Source: Lacrimispora amygdalina (GTDB lineage: Bacteria; Bacillota; Clostridia; Lachnospirales; Lachnospiraceae). Taken from it: DNA of 64,000 nt. Shown here piece after piece: positions 20,120 to 29,097 of the stretch. The translations under genes and the position numbers were made by a program. The stretch's first letter is position 1. Each line of letters opens with the position of its first letter. The notes beneath the pieces are model-generated. The model saw only the letters and a list, made by a program, of their open reading frames with translations, was not told where the DNA came from and searched no databases. The DNA lies in assembly GCF_003432035.1 (NCBI RefSeq), contig NZ_QOHO01000027.1, positions 1 through 64,000 on the forward strand, written 5' to 3'.

Positions 20120-20261
20120 TTCTGTCTCCTATATCTTTCTGGTCCTCGTTGATTTTAAAATAGATTTTATTTGTCCGCCTGTTCCATACAAACCAGCTGA
20201 CGGAAGATAACATGATAGCAGTGGCACACATCAATAACAGTTTTATTCCATTAAACACCAC
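20109..20261 (-). CDS. Small single-pass membrane protein
   Basis: A 50-residue reading frame starting at GTG 20261, with GGAGAGGAG about 7 bases upstream. Residues 5-26 (IKLLLMCATAIMLSSVSWF and on) form one hydrophobic helix, followed by a charged cytoplasmic-type tail (NRRTNKIYFKINEDQKD). Its stop lies inside the first codons of the acyltransferase gene, so the two are probably coupled. I do not recognise the family. A membrane anchor or regulator for the enzyme complex is speculation. The evidence that it is real is the ribosome site, the helix and the tight fit in a gap that would otherwise be unusually long. Confidence 0.55.
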   Translation of the reverse strand: MVFNGIKLLLMCATAIMLSSVSWFVWNRRTNKIYFKINEDQKDIGDRSGT

Positions 20262-20294
20262 ATCCACACTCCTCTCCAATCAAGATAAGTACCT

Positions 20295-20927
20295 CTAAAC
20301 AATCTGCCGGTATAAATAAAATGCTTCCGCATAGGCCGTATTGATTTCCGCTCCCCGATATCCTGCCACCAGTCTGCTGGTGTCTAAGGTTCTGGTCTGG
20401 GCATTGTTTTCTGTAGAATATACAGAAAGAGCCGCCAGCTTATCCTCGATCTCATCGCTGATATCCACATAGTAATTGGGATCAAACTTTTGTGTGGAAG
20501 CAAATATTTCATAAAATAATACTTTTTTTAGAAAAGGAGTTTTTGACGGCCGGCACCAGACCATGGCTGCCTGAGAAACGATCCGATGATCCGAATTCAT
20601 ATCCGCATCATAATGGCAGTATAAAACTTCTGGCTTTATCTCAAAGATAATTTGCTCCAGAGACGTTACTATATCCAGCTGGGGAATGGTATCTAACATA
20701 ATGAGGGGATGGTCTGCAAAGAATATCTCCTGAATCCCCAACACTTCTGCAGCTTTCTTTGCATGTGATTTTCTTGTATTCATAAGCGTTTCATCAAAGC
20801 GCCTGGAATACTTTGAACTGATAAACACCACATAAACCTGGTCTCCTGCTTTTGTATGTCTTTTTATGGTTCCTCCGCACCCTAACACCTCATCATCAAT
20901 ATGGGATGCTATTACCAGTACTTTCAT
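20295..20927 (-). CDS. PIG-L family deacetylase
   Basis: A 210-residue LmbE/PIG-L zinc-dependent N-deacetylase. The metal motif SHIDDEVLGCGG near the N-terminus has the diagnostic HxDDE, and the third ligand is in MNSDHRIV. Relatives remove acetyl groups from N-acetylglucosamine-containing lipids or antibiotics (BshB, MshB, teicoplanin-type enzymes). It overlaps the preceding reductase/epimerase gene by 4 bases, so it probably acts on a sugar or amide in the cluster product. No aminotransferase is visible in the cluster, so any amino group would have to come in preformed. Confidence 0.87.
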   Translation of the reverse strand: MKVLVIASHIDDEVLGCGGTIKRHTKAGDQVYVVFISSKYSRRFDETLMNTRKSHAKKAAEVLGIQEIFFADHPLIMLDTIPQLDIVTSLEQIIFEIKPEVLYCHYDADMNSDHRIVSQAAMVWCRPSKTPFLKKVLFYEIFASTQKFDPNYYVDISDEIEDKLAALSVYSTENNAQTRTLDTSRLVAGYRGAEINTAYAEAFYLYRQIV

Positions 20928-21793
20928 TGTTTCGTTCCTCCCTTTCGTGACTCATAGTAATCCTCCAGTATATGATTCATGGACTTTGATGCCTGAAAAG
21001 ACAACTTCTGCCGGGCTTTTTCAGCACAAATAAGGGAAGGAGCCTCCTCTTTTACTTCCTTTATAACCAGTGAAGACTTAGAATCGCATAACTTGCGTAT
21101 TTTATTTATCAATTGAAGCATAGTCATAGAATCGTCCGGGGCTAAGTTAAAGATCCCGCTGCAAAAATAATCAAGGCACTGACTGATGGCCTGGGTAAAA
21201 TCAGTTACATCAAGTAACTGAATGATCTTAGAAGGAGATACCAAAAGCTCCAATGCTTCATGGTTTTCTGCCCGGTCAAAGAACAGGGGAACCGCTGCAA
21301 TTTTCTTTTGCCCGGCTCCGGAGATGTTAACAGGGCGGAGAATCATCAGCTTCTTACAGGGAATCAGGCTCTGGCAGAGGAGCTCCGCTTCATATTTTGT
21401 CTTAGCGTAATTTCCCTCTGGAACGGCAGGAGATTCTTCTGTGATGATCTTACCTTCTCTCGCGTAAACTGCAGCAGTGGAAATATAAATAAATTTAGAA
21501 TATCCGCAGGATTCAATGAGATTTTTTGTTCCTTCCACATTTACCTGCCAAAAAATCCGGCTGTCGATACCTGCTCCAATATTAGTACGGTTTAAAGCAG
21601 CCAGATGTATAACAAAATCAAATTCCCGATCCAGCTGAAATTTTTTTGTAATATCCACCGGATAATATCCGTCTAGGTCATAACGGGAAGTCAGCTCCCT
21701 TCCCAGCCCATAGATCTTATGTCCATCAGACTTGAGTCTGGAAAAAAGATACCCTCCCACAAAACCATTGATGCCTGTGATCAGCACATTCAT
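20924..21793 (-). CDS. NAD(P)-dependent sugar epimerase/reductase
   Basis: A 289-residue extended short-chain dehydrogenase. The N-terminal Rossmann motif is VLITGINGFVGGYLF, with STAAVYAREG and YAKTKYEAE giving the Ser and Tyr-x3-Lys catalytic residues. This is the RmlD / GDP-or-dTDP-4-keto-sugar reductase or UDP-glucose-4-epimerase type. With RmlA and RmlB in the same operon it most likely reduces or epimerises dTDP-4-keto-6-deoxyglucose. The start at 21793 has GGGAGGAAG upstream. It overlaps both the previous and next genes by 4 bases. Confidence 0.85.
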   Translation of the reverse strand: MNVLITGINGFVGGYLFSRLKSDGHKIYGLGRELTSRYDLDGYYPVDITKKFQLDREFDFVIHLAALNRTNIGAGIDSRIFWQVNVEGTKNLIESCGYSKFIYISTAAVYAREGKIITEESPAVPEGNYAKTKYEAELLCQSLIPCKKLMILRPVNISGAGQKKIAAVPLFFDRAENHEALELLVSPSKIIQLLDVTDFTQAISQCLDYFCSGIFNLAPDDSMTMLQLINKIRKLCDSKSSLVIKEVKEEAPSLICAEKARQKLSFQASKSMNHILEDYYESRKGGTKQ

Positions 21794-22467
21794 ATTTCTT
21801 CCTCCCGATATGCAATTGCAATGTGACTGTCTTCTTTTATGATCCACTGTATTGTTAGCACTGCATTATAAAAATCCAAAGTCAGTATGGAACCGGAACG
21901 ATCTGCAGCAGCCGGAAGAGAGATCTTTCCCAAATCTGCAGTAAGTCCCAGTGAAAGTGCCTTTATGACTGCTTCTTTCATAACCCAGGTTCTGCAAAAC
22001 ATCTGGTACTGCTCCGTTTTAGAAAGACTCTGATAGAAGGCGGATTCTTCCGGGGAGTAGAGGGATTCCATGACCTCATACTTTCTTTTTCTTAAGGAAT
22101 GTGCTGTTTCTATATCAACACCTGCCTCCCGATTTCTGTCTGTAACCAGAATCAGATATTTTCCGCTGTGGGAGAGATTGAATTTCAAATCTGTGACTGG
22201 TTCTATGACTGAAGGTTTTCCGTAGGAATTCCTGTAAAATCGTATCTTTTCCGGATAACAATTCAGATAACTGCTTATTATCATTCTGGTCAGGGAACGC
22301 CGGAGCATCATTGTGTTTCTTGACTGTGAAACCGTGATAAGGCTTAACCGCTTTTTTTCATCTTCTGATAAATAATTTTCATAAGGGATCCCACTTACTG
22401 CTCTGCATTGGTCTAAGTCAGCCAGATACACGTCTTCTTTTAAGAGAATGACTGCCCCAAGTTTCAT
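21790..22467 (-). CDS. 4'-phosphopantetheinyl transferase (Sfp type)
   Basis: Transfers the phosphopantetheine arm from CoA to the Ser of carrier proteins, activating the two ACPs of this operon. The Sfp-type signatures are present: NSYGKPSV, FNLSHSGKY, GVDIE and WVMKEAVIKALSLGL. The 225-residue form starting at ATG 22467 is the normal family length. The frame is open to an ATG at 22536, which would overlap the dehydratase gene by 41 bases, and a GTG at 22488 is also possible; no start has a strong ribosome site. A cluster-dedicated PPTase supports secondary rather than housekeeping fatty acid synthesis. Confidence 0.85.
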   Translation of the reverse strand: MKLGAVILLKEDVYLADLDQCRAVSGIPYENYLSEDEKKRLSLITVSQSRNTMMLRRSLTRMIISSYLNCYPEKIRFYRNSYGKPSVIEPVTDLKFNLSHSGKYLILVTDRNREAGVDIETAHSLRKRKYEVMESLYSPEESAFYQSLSKTEQYQMFCRTWVMKEAVIKALSLGLTADLGKISLPAAADRSGSILTLDFYNAVLTIQWIIKEDSHIAIAYREEEI

Positions 22468-22495
22468 AAGAGTTAAAAGACCGTACACAGCGCTC

Positions 22496-23497
22496 TCAGT
22501 TCCAAAACCCTTTGAAATAACGCTGATCCATTCCATCTCTTAATTTTTTCCAGTACTCCGTGTGATTGACATACCAATCCACCGTTTGGGAAAGCCCGGT
22601 AGAGATATCATATTCTGGCTGCCAGCCAAGCGCCCGGAGTTTATCCGTATTTAAACTGTAACGAAGATCATGGCCAGGTCTGTCATTCACATAACGGATA
22701 AGGGATTCGTCTTTTCTCATAAGAGATAATATTTGTTTCGTCAGAGCTAAATTTGTAACTTCCTGAGCACCGCCCACGTTATAAACTTCTCCGTCTTTTC
22801 CATCTTTGATTACGTGATAGATTCCGCTGCAATGATCTTTTACATACAGCCAGTCTCTGATCTGGCTGCCGTCACCAAACACGGGAACCGGAATTCCTTC
22901 ATAAAGATTGGTGATAAATAAGGGAATTACCTTTTCCGGATATGCGTACGGTCCGTAGGTATTGGAAGCCCTCGTAATACAGACAGGAAGACCGTAGGTA
23001 GCAAAATAGCTGTAAGCCAGACGATCTCCTCCTGTCTTTGAGGCAGAATAAGGGTTCCTGGGCTTTAATTCTGAGGTTTCATAAAAACTCCCCTCCTGAA
23101 TCTGGCCATACACCTCATCTGTGGAGATCTGAATGAATTTTTCCAGAGTATCCCGGTTTTTTAATGCATGCTCCAAAAGGACATATACACCAATCACATC
23201 GGTCATTAAAAAGTCCTGCGTGTTTCCGATGGAACGATCCACTGCAACCTCTGCTGCAAAATTGACTACAACATGAATCCCCTCCATCAGCGTTTCTACC
23301 AGATCAGAGTCGCAGATGTCTCCTTTAACAAACGTAAAATCTTCCCGGTCTGTAACATCTGCCAGATTATCCATATTACCGGAATATGTAAGCTTATCCA
23401 GCACAGTCACATGGATATCGGTCTCCTTTTCATATAAATATTTCACGAAGTTTGAACCAATAAATCCGGCACCGCCAGTAACTAAATATTTTTTCAT
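22496..23497 (-). CDS. rmlB: dTDP-glucose 4,6-dehydratase
   Basis: A 333-residue extended SDR enzyme converting dTDP-glucose to dTDP-4-keto-6-deoxyglucose. NAD binding is GGAGFIGSNF, the dehydratase/active-site segment is STDEVYGQI, and the catalytic Tyr-x3-Lys is YSASKTGGD. The C-terminus has GDGSQIRDWLYVKDHC, a typical RmlB signature. The start has AAGGAG 8 bases upstream. It pairs with RmlA in the same operon; RmlC is absent and the pathway ends in a reductase/epimerase, so the sugar is probably a 6-deoxyhexose other than simple L-rhamnose. Confidence 0.93.
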   Translation of the reverse strand: MKKYLVTGGAGFIGSNFVKYLYEKETDIHVTVLDKLTYSGNMDNLADVTDREDFTFVKGDICDSDLVETLMEGIHVVVNFAAEVAVDRSIGNTQDFLMTDVIGVYVLLEHALKNRDTLEKFIQISTDEVYGQIQEGSFYETSELKPRNPYSASKTGGDRLAYSYFATYGLPVCITRASNTYGPYAYPEKVIPLFITNLYEGIPVPVFGDGSQIRDWLYVKDHCSGIYHVIKDGKDGEVYNVGGAQEVTNLALTKQILSLMRKDESLIRYVNDRPGHDLRYSLNTDKLRALGWQPEYDISTGLSQTVDWYVNHTEYWKKLRDGMDQRYFKGFWN

Positions 23498-23499
23498 TT

Positions 23500-24726
23500 T
23501 TATTCTCCTTCGTATTTTCTATATAATATACTGGCATTATGCCCTCCAAAACCAAAGGAATTAGAGATTGCCATATTCACCTGTTTTTGGATCGGGACAT
23601 TGGGTACATAATTTAAATCCAGTTCCGGGTCTGGCTCCTTATAATTGATGGTTGGAGTAATGATACTCCGATCCATAGTTAAAACTGTAACAATCCCCTC
23701 AATCACTCCGGATGCCCCCACTGTATGGCCGATCATGGATTTGGTGGAAGATACATAAAGGTCATCTGCATGGGAGCCAAAGCAGGATTTGATTGCCATC
23801 GTCTCGTATTTGTCATTTAAATAGGTGGAGGTTCCGTGTGCATTGATATAATCAATGTCTGCCGGGTTCACTCCCGCCTGGTCCATGGCAAGCTTCATGG
23901 TCTTTGCCATCATAACACCGTCTGCTTCCGGTGCCGTGATGTCTCCTGCATCGCTTGTTATGGCACAGCCTCCTACCTCAGCATAGATTCTGGCTCCCCG
24001 TTTCTTTGCATGTGCTTCTGATTCCAGGATCATAATGCCGGCCCCTTCCCCCATAACAAATCCATCCCGGTTCCTGGAGAAAGGGCAGCAGGCAGATTCC
24101 GGCGTTTCGTTCTTTACGGAAAGTGTCATAATCTGATTAAAGCCTTTGATATAGTCTTTTTGAATGTGTGAGTCGGCGCCTCCGGTAATGACCACATCTG
24201 CAAAACCGGATTGAATCAGCTGCTGCCCCAATGCAATGGCATAGGCAGATGAGGCACAGGCTGTGGATACATTAAAGTTCGGACCTTTAAGTCCGTATCG
24301 GATAGAGATCCATGCACTGGGAGCATTAGGCATTGATTTAACAATACTGTTACTTTCTGACTGTTCTTTTTCCGCGTCACTGTAAGCAGTCGTTACGATT
24401 CCCAAAATCACTGCCACCCGGCTTCTGTCACAGGAATCGAAATCGATTCCGCTGTCTTTCACGGCTTCGTCCGCAGCCACTAACGCCATCTGGGTTAAGC
24501 GGGTCATCTTGCCGCGCTCTCTCTTTTTTATCAGCTCTTTTGCCTTTTCTAAAAAGCTGTTATCCACCTGAGCAGCAATCTTTGTCTCTAATCCGGTCGG
24601 ATCAAACAGCGTAATCGGTCTTACTCCAGAGACTCCTCTGATCATTTTACAAAAGCTTTCTTCCATGGTGTTTCCTAAAGCATTTATCATTCCCATACCT
24701 GTAATTACGGTCTTGTTATCTTTCAT
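23500..24726 (-). CDS. Beta-ketoacyl-ACP synthase II-like (FabF type)
   Basis: A 408-residue KAS-II condensing enzyme with the full Cys-His-His set: Cys157 in VSTACASSA, His297 in INAHGTST and His334 in MIGHTVGAS. It should carry out decarboxylative elongation of acyl-ACP with malonyl-ACP. It stands in a secondary-metabolite operon with its own AT, ACPs and PPTase, so it is probably not the housekeeping FabF. No chain-length-factor partner gene is present, unlike classical aromatic type II PKS. The ribosome site TTTAGGGGG precedes the ATG. Confidence 0.92.
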   Translation of the reverse strand: MKDNKTVITGMGMINALGNTMEESFCKMIRGVSGVRPITLFDPTGLETKIAAQVDNSFLEKAKELIKKRERGKMTRLTQMALVAADEAVKDSGIDFDSCDRSRVAVILGIVTTAYSDAEKEQSESNSIVKSMPNAPSAWISIRYGLKGPNFNVSTACASSAYAIALGQQLIQSGFADVVITGGADSHIQKDYIKGFNQIMTLSVKNETPESACCPFSRNRDGFVMGEGAGIMILESEAHAKKRGARIYAEVGGCAITSDAGDITAPEADGVMMAKTMKLAMDQAGVNPADIDYINAHGTSTYLNDKYETMAIKSCFGSHADDLYVSSTKSMIGHTVGASGVIEGIVTVLTMDRSIITPTINYKEPDPELDLNYVPNVPIQKQVNMAISNSFGFGGHNASILYRKYEGE

Positions 24727-24735
24727 GGATACCCC

Positions 24736-25842
24736 CTAAAGTTTACGATATACCTTAAAATCTGCCGGAAGAAACAACGGATCCAAAGTCTTTTTATATT
24801 CAGTCATTAAGGTTTCTAAAATCGTCTCCTCTTTCAGCTCCTGATAAAGAGATTTTAGTGATGCAGATACGCCTAAGACTTCCTCTATAGTTTCCTGAAA
24901 CTGCTTATTGTCTAAGAGCGGATCTTCCATGTACCGCGCAATTTCATTAAGCAGAAAGGAAAGAAATCTTATCCCATATGCCTCGTAACACTCTTCCCGG
25001 TTTACAATATAAGCGGCAGCTCTCTTACCGGAATCTTCTGAGGATAGAAACCCCTCTCCCCTTCTTCCGTCTTTCCCCTGCTTCATGAAATCAGAGACTT
25101 GTAAAAGAAGAGGCTTAAAAAGGTTAGAATGAAGGTGATCCGGCAGATTAATCAGACACTGAGAGATGATTGGAAAACCGGTCGAATCCACCATTTCAAA
25201 GATTCCAAAGAGAAGCACCTGCTTTGTGATCTGGTCAAGCTCTTTTAAAGTAAGTTCCCCTTCTAATGACAGCTTATAGGCATATGCGGCCAATGAGATC
25301 AAAAGCTTTGATAACACCAGGCGGCTTTCCCCCCGTAATACCAAAGGTTTTCTTCCGGTCATAGAAAGGAATTTGACCATTTCTTTCACCGTCTCCTCAC
25401 TTGTATCCGGACCCGCATTTACTTCTGCTGCAGAAATCACTTTTAACGGATAGAAATAGTGAAGTCCCAGACATCGCTCTTTCGCCTTTCCATAAAAAAA
25501 CACATCTGTTACGTCTAGAGAAGAGGTATTGGTTGCGAAGATACAGGTGTGTTTTGCAATCCCTTCCAATCTTTGAAAGATTTCCTGCTTGACGTTTAAA
25601 TCTTCTATTACAGTCTCTATCATTATATCACAGTCAGCTAAGTCAGTCAGCTTGTCTGTGATTATGGGAGTTTTTCCCCCCATGAGCTGCGGGTCTCTTC
25701 TTTGTTTTTTCTGTATTCTCTTTGTGATCTTATCAATCTGATCCTGGTTTCTGGAGACCAGGATGACCTGGCAGTCATATTCCATCAGCGAATAGAAAAG
25801 ATCCTGTCCCATTCTTCCTGATCCAACGATTCCTATTGTCAT
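24736..25842 (-). CDS. 3-hydroxyacyl-CoA dehydrogenase family protein
   Basis: A 368-residue two-domain HCDH. The Rossmann motif GIVGSGRMGQDL is followed by the catalytic Glu in METVIEDL-type context (IETVIEDLNVK), the Ser in TNTSSLDV and the His in GLHYFYPL. The C-terminal helical domain is present and somewhat longer than usual. In beta-oxidation these enzymes interconvert 3-hydroxy- and 3-ketoacyl thioesters. Here it lies between FabF-type and radical SAM genes and no FabG is seen, so it probably serves as the ketoreductase of the assembly pathway. Confidence 0.85.
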   Translation of the reverse strand: MTIGIVGSGRMGQDLFYSLMEYDCQVILVSRNQDQIDKITKRIQKKQRRDPQLMGGKTPIITDKLTDLADCDIMIETVIEDLNVKQEIFQRLEGIAKHTCIFATNTSSLDVTDVFFYGKAKERCLGLHYFYPLKVISAAEVNAGPDTSEETVKEMVKFLSMTGRKPLVLRGESRLVLSKLLISLAAYAYKLSLEGELTLKELDQITKQVLLFGIFEMVDSTGFPIISQCLINLPDHLHSNLFKPLLLQVSDFMKQGKDGRRGEGFLSSEDSGKRAAAYIVNREECYEAYGIRFLSFLLNEIARYMEDPLLDNKQFQETIEEVLGVSASLKSLYQELKEETILETLMTEYKKTLDPLFLPADFKVYRKL

Positions 25843-25849
25843 TTTTTTC

Positions 25850-27247
25850 CTATTCTACCAGCAGGTCACTTCCAAATTTAAGGCGATATTCATCTCCTGC
25901 AATTTTGCTGGTCTTATATAGTTTTCCAACCTGTTCATAAAATTTCGGTTCCGGTAACACGGTCTTTACTACAGCATTGGTCAAATTGTAGTAATCCAGA
26001 TTATGGTTGATGATGTCTTTTTTCATAGTCTCATAAAGCTCTGTTCCCGGAAATGGAGTCAGTACCGTAAAGCCGGCATGATAAATGGGATTATCGCTTA
26101 CAAACTGTGCCACCCGGTCAAAATCTGATTCCACATATTCCGGTCTTACAATGTAGTTGCCGTTGACTAAGATCCCAAGGCTGTTTAAAAACTTTAAGGC
26201 ACCGGAAATATTCTCGATGGTGTTTTGCTTATTATAAGCTTCCAGCTCTTCATTGCTGGTAGCTTCCAATCCGCAGATTGTGATCCGAAGCCCTGCTTTT
26301 ACAGCAAGCTCAATAATATCCGGATGCCGGATCACCGTATCCGTGCGCACATCTGCCAGATAATAATGGTTATTTAAACCTTCTTCAATAATTCTGGTAA
26401 ATAAAAGTCTGGCCTTTTTTATATCACCAAAGGTATTGGCATCGCAGAAACGGATAATGGGATATTCATCCATTGTCTTTAATTCCCGGATTATGCATTC
26501 CACATCTTTATGAAAATACCGTCCGCCCGTGGTCTGCCAGATGCTGCAAAAGTTACATTTGTGGGTGCACCCCTGGGAGGTACTGATATAGTGAATCTTT
26601 TTTCCCATCTGCCGAATGGTATAATTATATTTATCCGTCAGCTTCCGGTTTGGCATAACAGTATCCAGGATGTGCTGCTCCTTAATCTCCTCTGTGCTGA
26701 GACTGCAGATGGACTGGGTATAAAAAATGCTGGTTCCTCTATTGAGCCCAAGTCCTGGAATCTTGCTGAAATCTGCCAGCCAGCCGTCCGCCTTAAATAT
26801 CTCTATCATCTTTTTAAAGCTGTATTTTCCAATACCAACTGTAACAAGATCGGCCTTGGAGCCTGAAAAAGAATCGGGGCAGAGGGTGGGATGTATGCCG
26901 CCTACCATAGTTAAAATGTTTTTGTCATATTCTTTTGTGATATTTAAGATTTTCAGTACTGAATTATACTGGGCGGTAATGCAGGTAACTCCCACAAAAT
27001 CAGGTGAAAACCGTTTTAACTCTTCCACATACGCCTGGGCAAAATCATATCCCGGTATATTATCTTCTTCTGTTTTTTGATCCAGAATCACCACTTCATC
27101 GTCAGGTACCATGCTTGCCAGCTCATTTAAAGCAAGAGGCGGACCCACCATGACTCTTCTTCCAAACGATTTTCTTACGGCCTCGTCAGCAAAATCAAAC
27201 ATACGGAAGACTCTGGGAATGGGCGGATTTACCAATAGTATTTTCAT
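25850..27247 (-). CDS. B12-binding domain radical SAM protein
   Basis: A 465-residue class-B type radical SAM enzyme. The N-terminal cobalamin-binding domain (residues 1-150, including MVGGIHPTLCPDSF) is followed by the 4Fe-4S site CTHKCNFC inside STSQGCTHKCNFCSIW. Relatives methylate unactivated carbons, form rings (BchE) or act on hopanoids, and the sequence alone does not choose between these. It is oxygen-sensitive chemistry in keeping with the anaerobic cluster. The start has GAGGAGCAGG upstream. Likely role: C-methylation or cyclisation of the acyl chain or sugar. Confidence 0.88.
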   Translation of the reverse strand: MKILLVNPPIPRVFRMFDFADEAVRKSFGRRVMVGPPLALNELASMVPDDEVVILDQKTEEDNIPGYDFAQAYVEELKRFSPDFVGVTCITAQYNSVLKILNITKEYDKNILTMVGGIHPTLCPDSFSGSKADLVTVGIGKYSFKKMIEIFKADGWLADFSKIPGLGLNRGTSIFYTQSICSLSTEEIKEQHILDTVMPNRKLTDKYNYTIRQMGKKIHYISTSQGCTHKCNFCSIWQTTGGRYFHKDVECIIRELKTMDEYPIIRFCDANTFGDIKKARLLFTRIIEEGLNNHYYLADVRTDTVIRHPDIIELAVKAGLRITICGLEATSNEELEAYNKQNTIENISGALKFLNSLGILVNGNYIVRPEYVESDFDRVAQFVSDNPIYHAGFTVLTPFPGTELYETMKKDIINHNLDYYNLTNAVVKTVLPEPKFYEQVGKLYKTSKIAGDEYRLKFGSDLLVE

Positions 27248-27262
27248 TTCCTGCTCCTCACT

Positions 27263-28375
27263 TTATATTTTTCTTAATGTAAAACCTGCCTGCATGAATT
27301 TGCTAACCTCCATGACAAAGCTGAAAATCAGATCCCCGCTCTGGTAAGTGTGTTCCTTTAACAGATTGTCAATGGAAATAAGAGCGGCAGGAGGACCCGC
27401 ATATCCCACATCTTCGATTGCACTGTAAAACTGGTCTTTGCGGATGCCAAGGCCAAGGCATTCTTCAATAATCAGCTCTCTCACAAATTTAGAGGGCATA
27501 TTTACTACAAAATGCTTTAAGTCTTTTAAATCAATATTTTTTTCATTTAACATGCGAACCAGGGCATTATAAAAGATGGTTTTCCCATTTTCTTCCATTG
27601 CATAATCCCGCATTTCATTTAAGTAAATCTGGCGGATATGATGGCAGCCGTTCTGATAATCCTCTTTGGGATTGGTCCAGTGGTAGGGATAGCTGTTTCC
27701 CATAGCTGACTTTTTTCTGCTTCCAGCGGATTCAAAGTAGGTATCTTCCAGATAAAGCCCTTCCATTTCATTTTTCACCGCAGAAAATACCATGGCACCT
27801 GCCCCGTCACAGAGATACCAGCGCAGGAAAATGTCTTCTTTGGTAATAAGGGTCTGATTATAAAATTCGGGGATAAAACAGGAACTTGCCACACTGGAAG
27901 AGATCACAAGCGCATTCTTATATTCCCCTGAGGCAAGCATGACATGGGCCAGCTTAATTGCTTTGTAGATAGAAGTGCAGTTGGAATGAATGTGGATTTC
28001 TCCGCACATATCGATCCGCAGTTCTTCCTGTATTCTGGTAGTAAGGGGTGGAATCTGATGGGAATAAGCACCGCCGTATATTAAAAGATCAATATCCTTT
28101 GCCAAAACACCGGCTTCTTCCATGGCCTTTTCAGCCGCTTTGACTGACATTGTTAAATTGTCATCCACAAATGTCCTTGTCTTGTTGTCAAAGGCATAGT
28201 AGCAGTGATTGATCCCAAGCATTTCTTTAATAATAGGCTGGACTCTTCCTGCCCAGTTTCTGATCTTTTTAGGCGCCTCACTAAATTCTCCCAGATAATC
28301 ATTGATATCGTCAAAATCAATGGGATTTCCAGGAAGGTATGTACCTGCGCCAGATAATTTTACATTGATAGCCAT
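27263..28375 (-). CDS. KAS III-like protein with altered active site
   Basis: A 370-residue thiolase-fold protein of the FabH/KAS III superfamily. The nucleophile Cys133 is kept in HIHSNCTSIYKA. The usual catalytic His position (HQAN in FabH) reads VVNMPSKF with Asn292, and the final Asn motif (GNTSA) reads GYAGPPAA at 324-331. Loss of His and Asn with retention of Cys is known from KAS III relatives that act as acyl or ester-forming transferases rather than condensing enzymes. It may therefore transfer the finished acyl chain to an alcohol, amine or sugar. The ribosome site GGGGAG lies 8 bases from the ATG. Confidence 0.82.
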   Translation of the reverse strand: MAINVKLSGAGTYLPGNPIDFDDINDYLGEFSEAPKKIRNWAGRVQPIIKEMLGINHCYYAFDNKTRTFVDDNLTMSVKAAEKAMEEAGVLAKDIDLLIYGGAYSHQIPPLTTRIQEELRIDMCGEIHIHSNCTSIYKAIKLAHVMLASGEYKNALVISSSVASSCFIPEFYNQTLITKEDIFLRWYLCDGAGAMVFSAVKNEMEGLYLEDTYFESAGSRKKSAMGNSYPYHWTNPKEDYQNGCHHIRQIYLNEMRDYAMEENGKTIFYNALVRMLNEKNIDLKDLKHFVVNMPSKFVRELIIEECLGLGIRKDQFYSAIEDVGYAGPPAALISIDNLLKEHTYQSGDLIFSFVMEVSKFMQAGFTLRKI

Positions 28376-28392
28376 CGGATAGACTCCCCTCT

Positions 28393-29097
28393 TTAAGTAA
28401 AATAATATTCTTTAAACCCATCTATGAAATGAAACCGGTTGGCAAAATCATAATCGCAACAATGTTCATTAATAAAAGCAATGAGCTTTCTTGCATAATC
28501 CAAGGAGCTCTTTCTTGGTACCAGAAGATCAATGATTCCCAGCCTGTCCGCTTCCTGGGAATCAATCAGGCTGCCCTTTACAATCATTTCATAGGCATGA
28601 AAAAATCCTGCCTCTTCCGAAAGTCTCAAGGTTCCGTTCACCCCAGGTAAAAGTCCAAAGGTGGATTCCGGCAAACCAAGCCTGGCACCTGACTCACAGA
28701 TTCTTACATGGGAAGATAACGCCAGCTCAAATCCGGATCCGATACAAAAGCCTCCAATGGCACTTACCACTGGAATTTTCATATGAAACAGTTTCTTAAA
28801 GCTTTCTTTACAATCCAAATACCATTCCGGATAATGAGTCACCACACCGTCTTCTACCTCAGCATGGGAGCTGATAAAATCTAACAGTTCTCCAACATCT
28901 GCCCCGGAACTATAATGCCTTCCGCTCCCATATATAATGATTCCCGAAGCACTTGTGGACAGGGCATATTCTTTTATAACCTTTGAAATCTCGAAAAGGA
29001 ACTGGGATTTCATTTTATTGGCTGGAGGCATATTAATGCAGATATATGCAATGCCTTCCAATTCTTCGTAAACAATTGTCTCAAATTTAAGTCTCAT
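28393..29097 (-). CDS. Enoyl-CoA hydratase/isomerase family protein
   Basis: A 234-residue crotonase. The first oxyanion loop is GRHYSSGADVGEL, the second is AIGGFCIGSGFELAL, and the acid/base Glu lies in GLPESTFGLLPG. It would add or remove water across the double bond of an enoyl thioester. The start ATG overlaps the upstream stop (TGATG). It is one of three crotonase-fold genes within 2.5 kb, reminiscent of ECH1/ECH2 pairs in beta-branching cassettes, but the HMG-synthase partner of those cassettes is not clearly present. Confidence 0.85.
   Translation of the reverse strand: MRLKFETIVYEELEGIAYICINMPPANKMKSQFLFEISKVIKEYALSTSASGIIIYGSGRHYSSGADVGELLDFISSHAEVEDGVVTHYPEWYLDCKESFKKLFHMKIPVVSAIGGFCIGSGFELALSSHVRICESGARLGLPESTFGLLPGVNGTLRLSEEAGFFHAYEMIVKGSLIDSQEADRLGIIDLLVPRKSSLDYARKLIAFINEHCCDYDFANRFHFIDGFKEYYFT

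Noticed and set aside
26510..27080. Two overlapping plus-strand frames of about 118 codons inside the radical SAM gene
   Set aside because: Antisense shadows of a well-conserved gene, low-complexity composition, no ribosome site.
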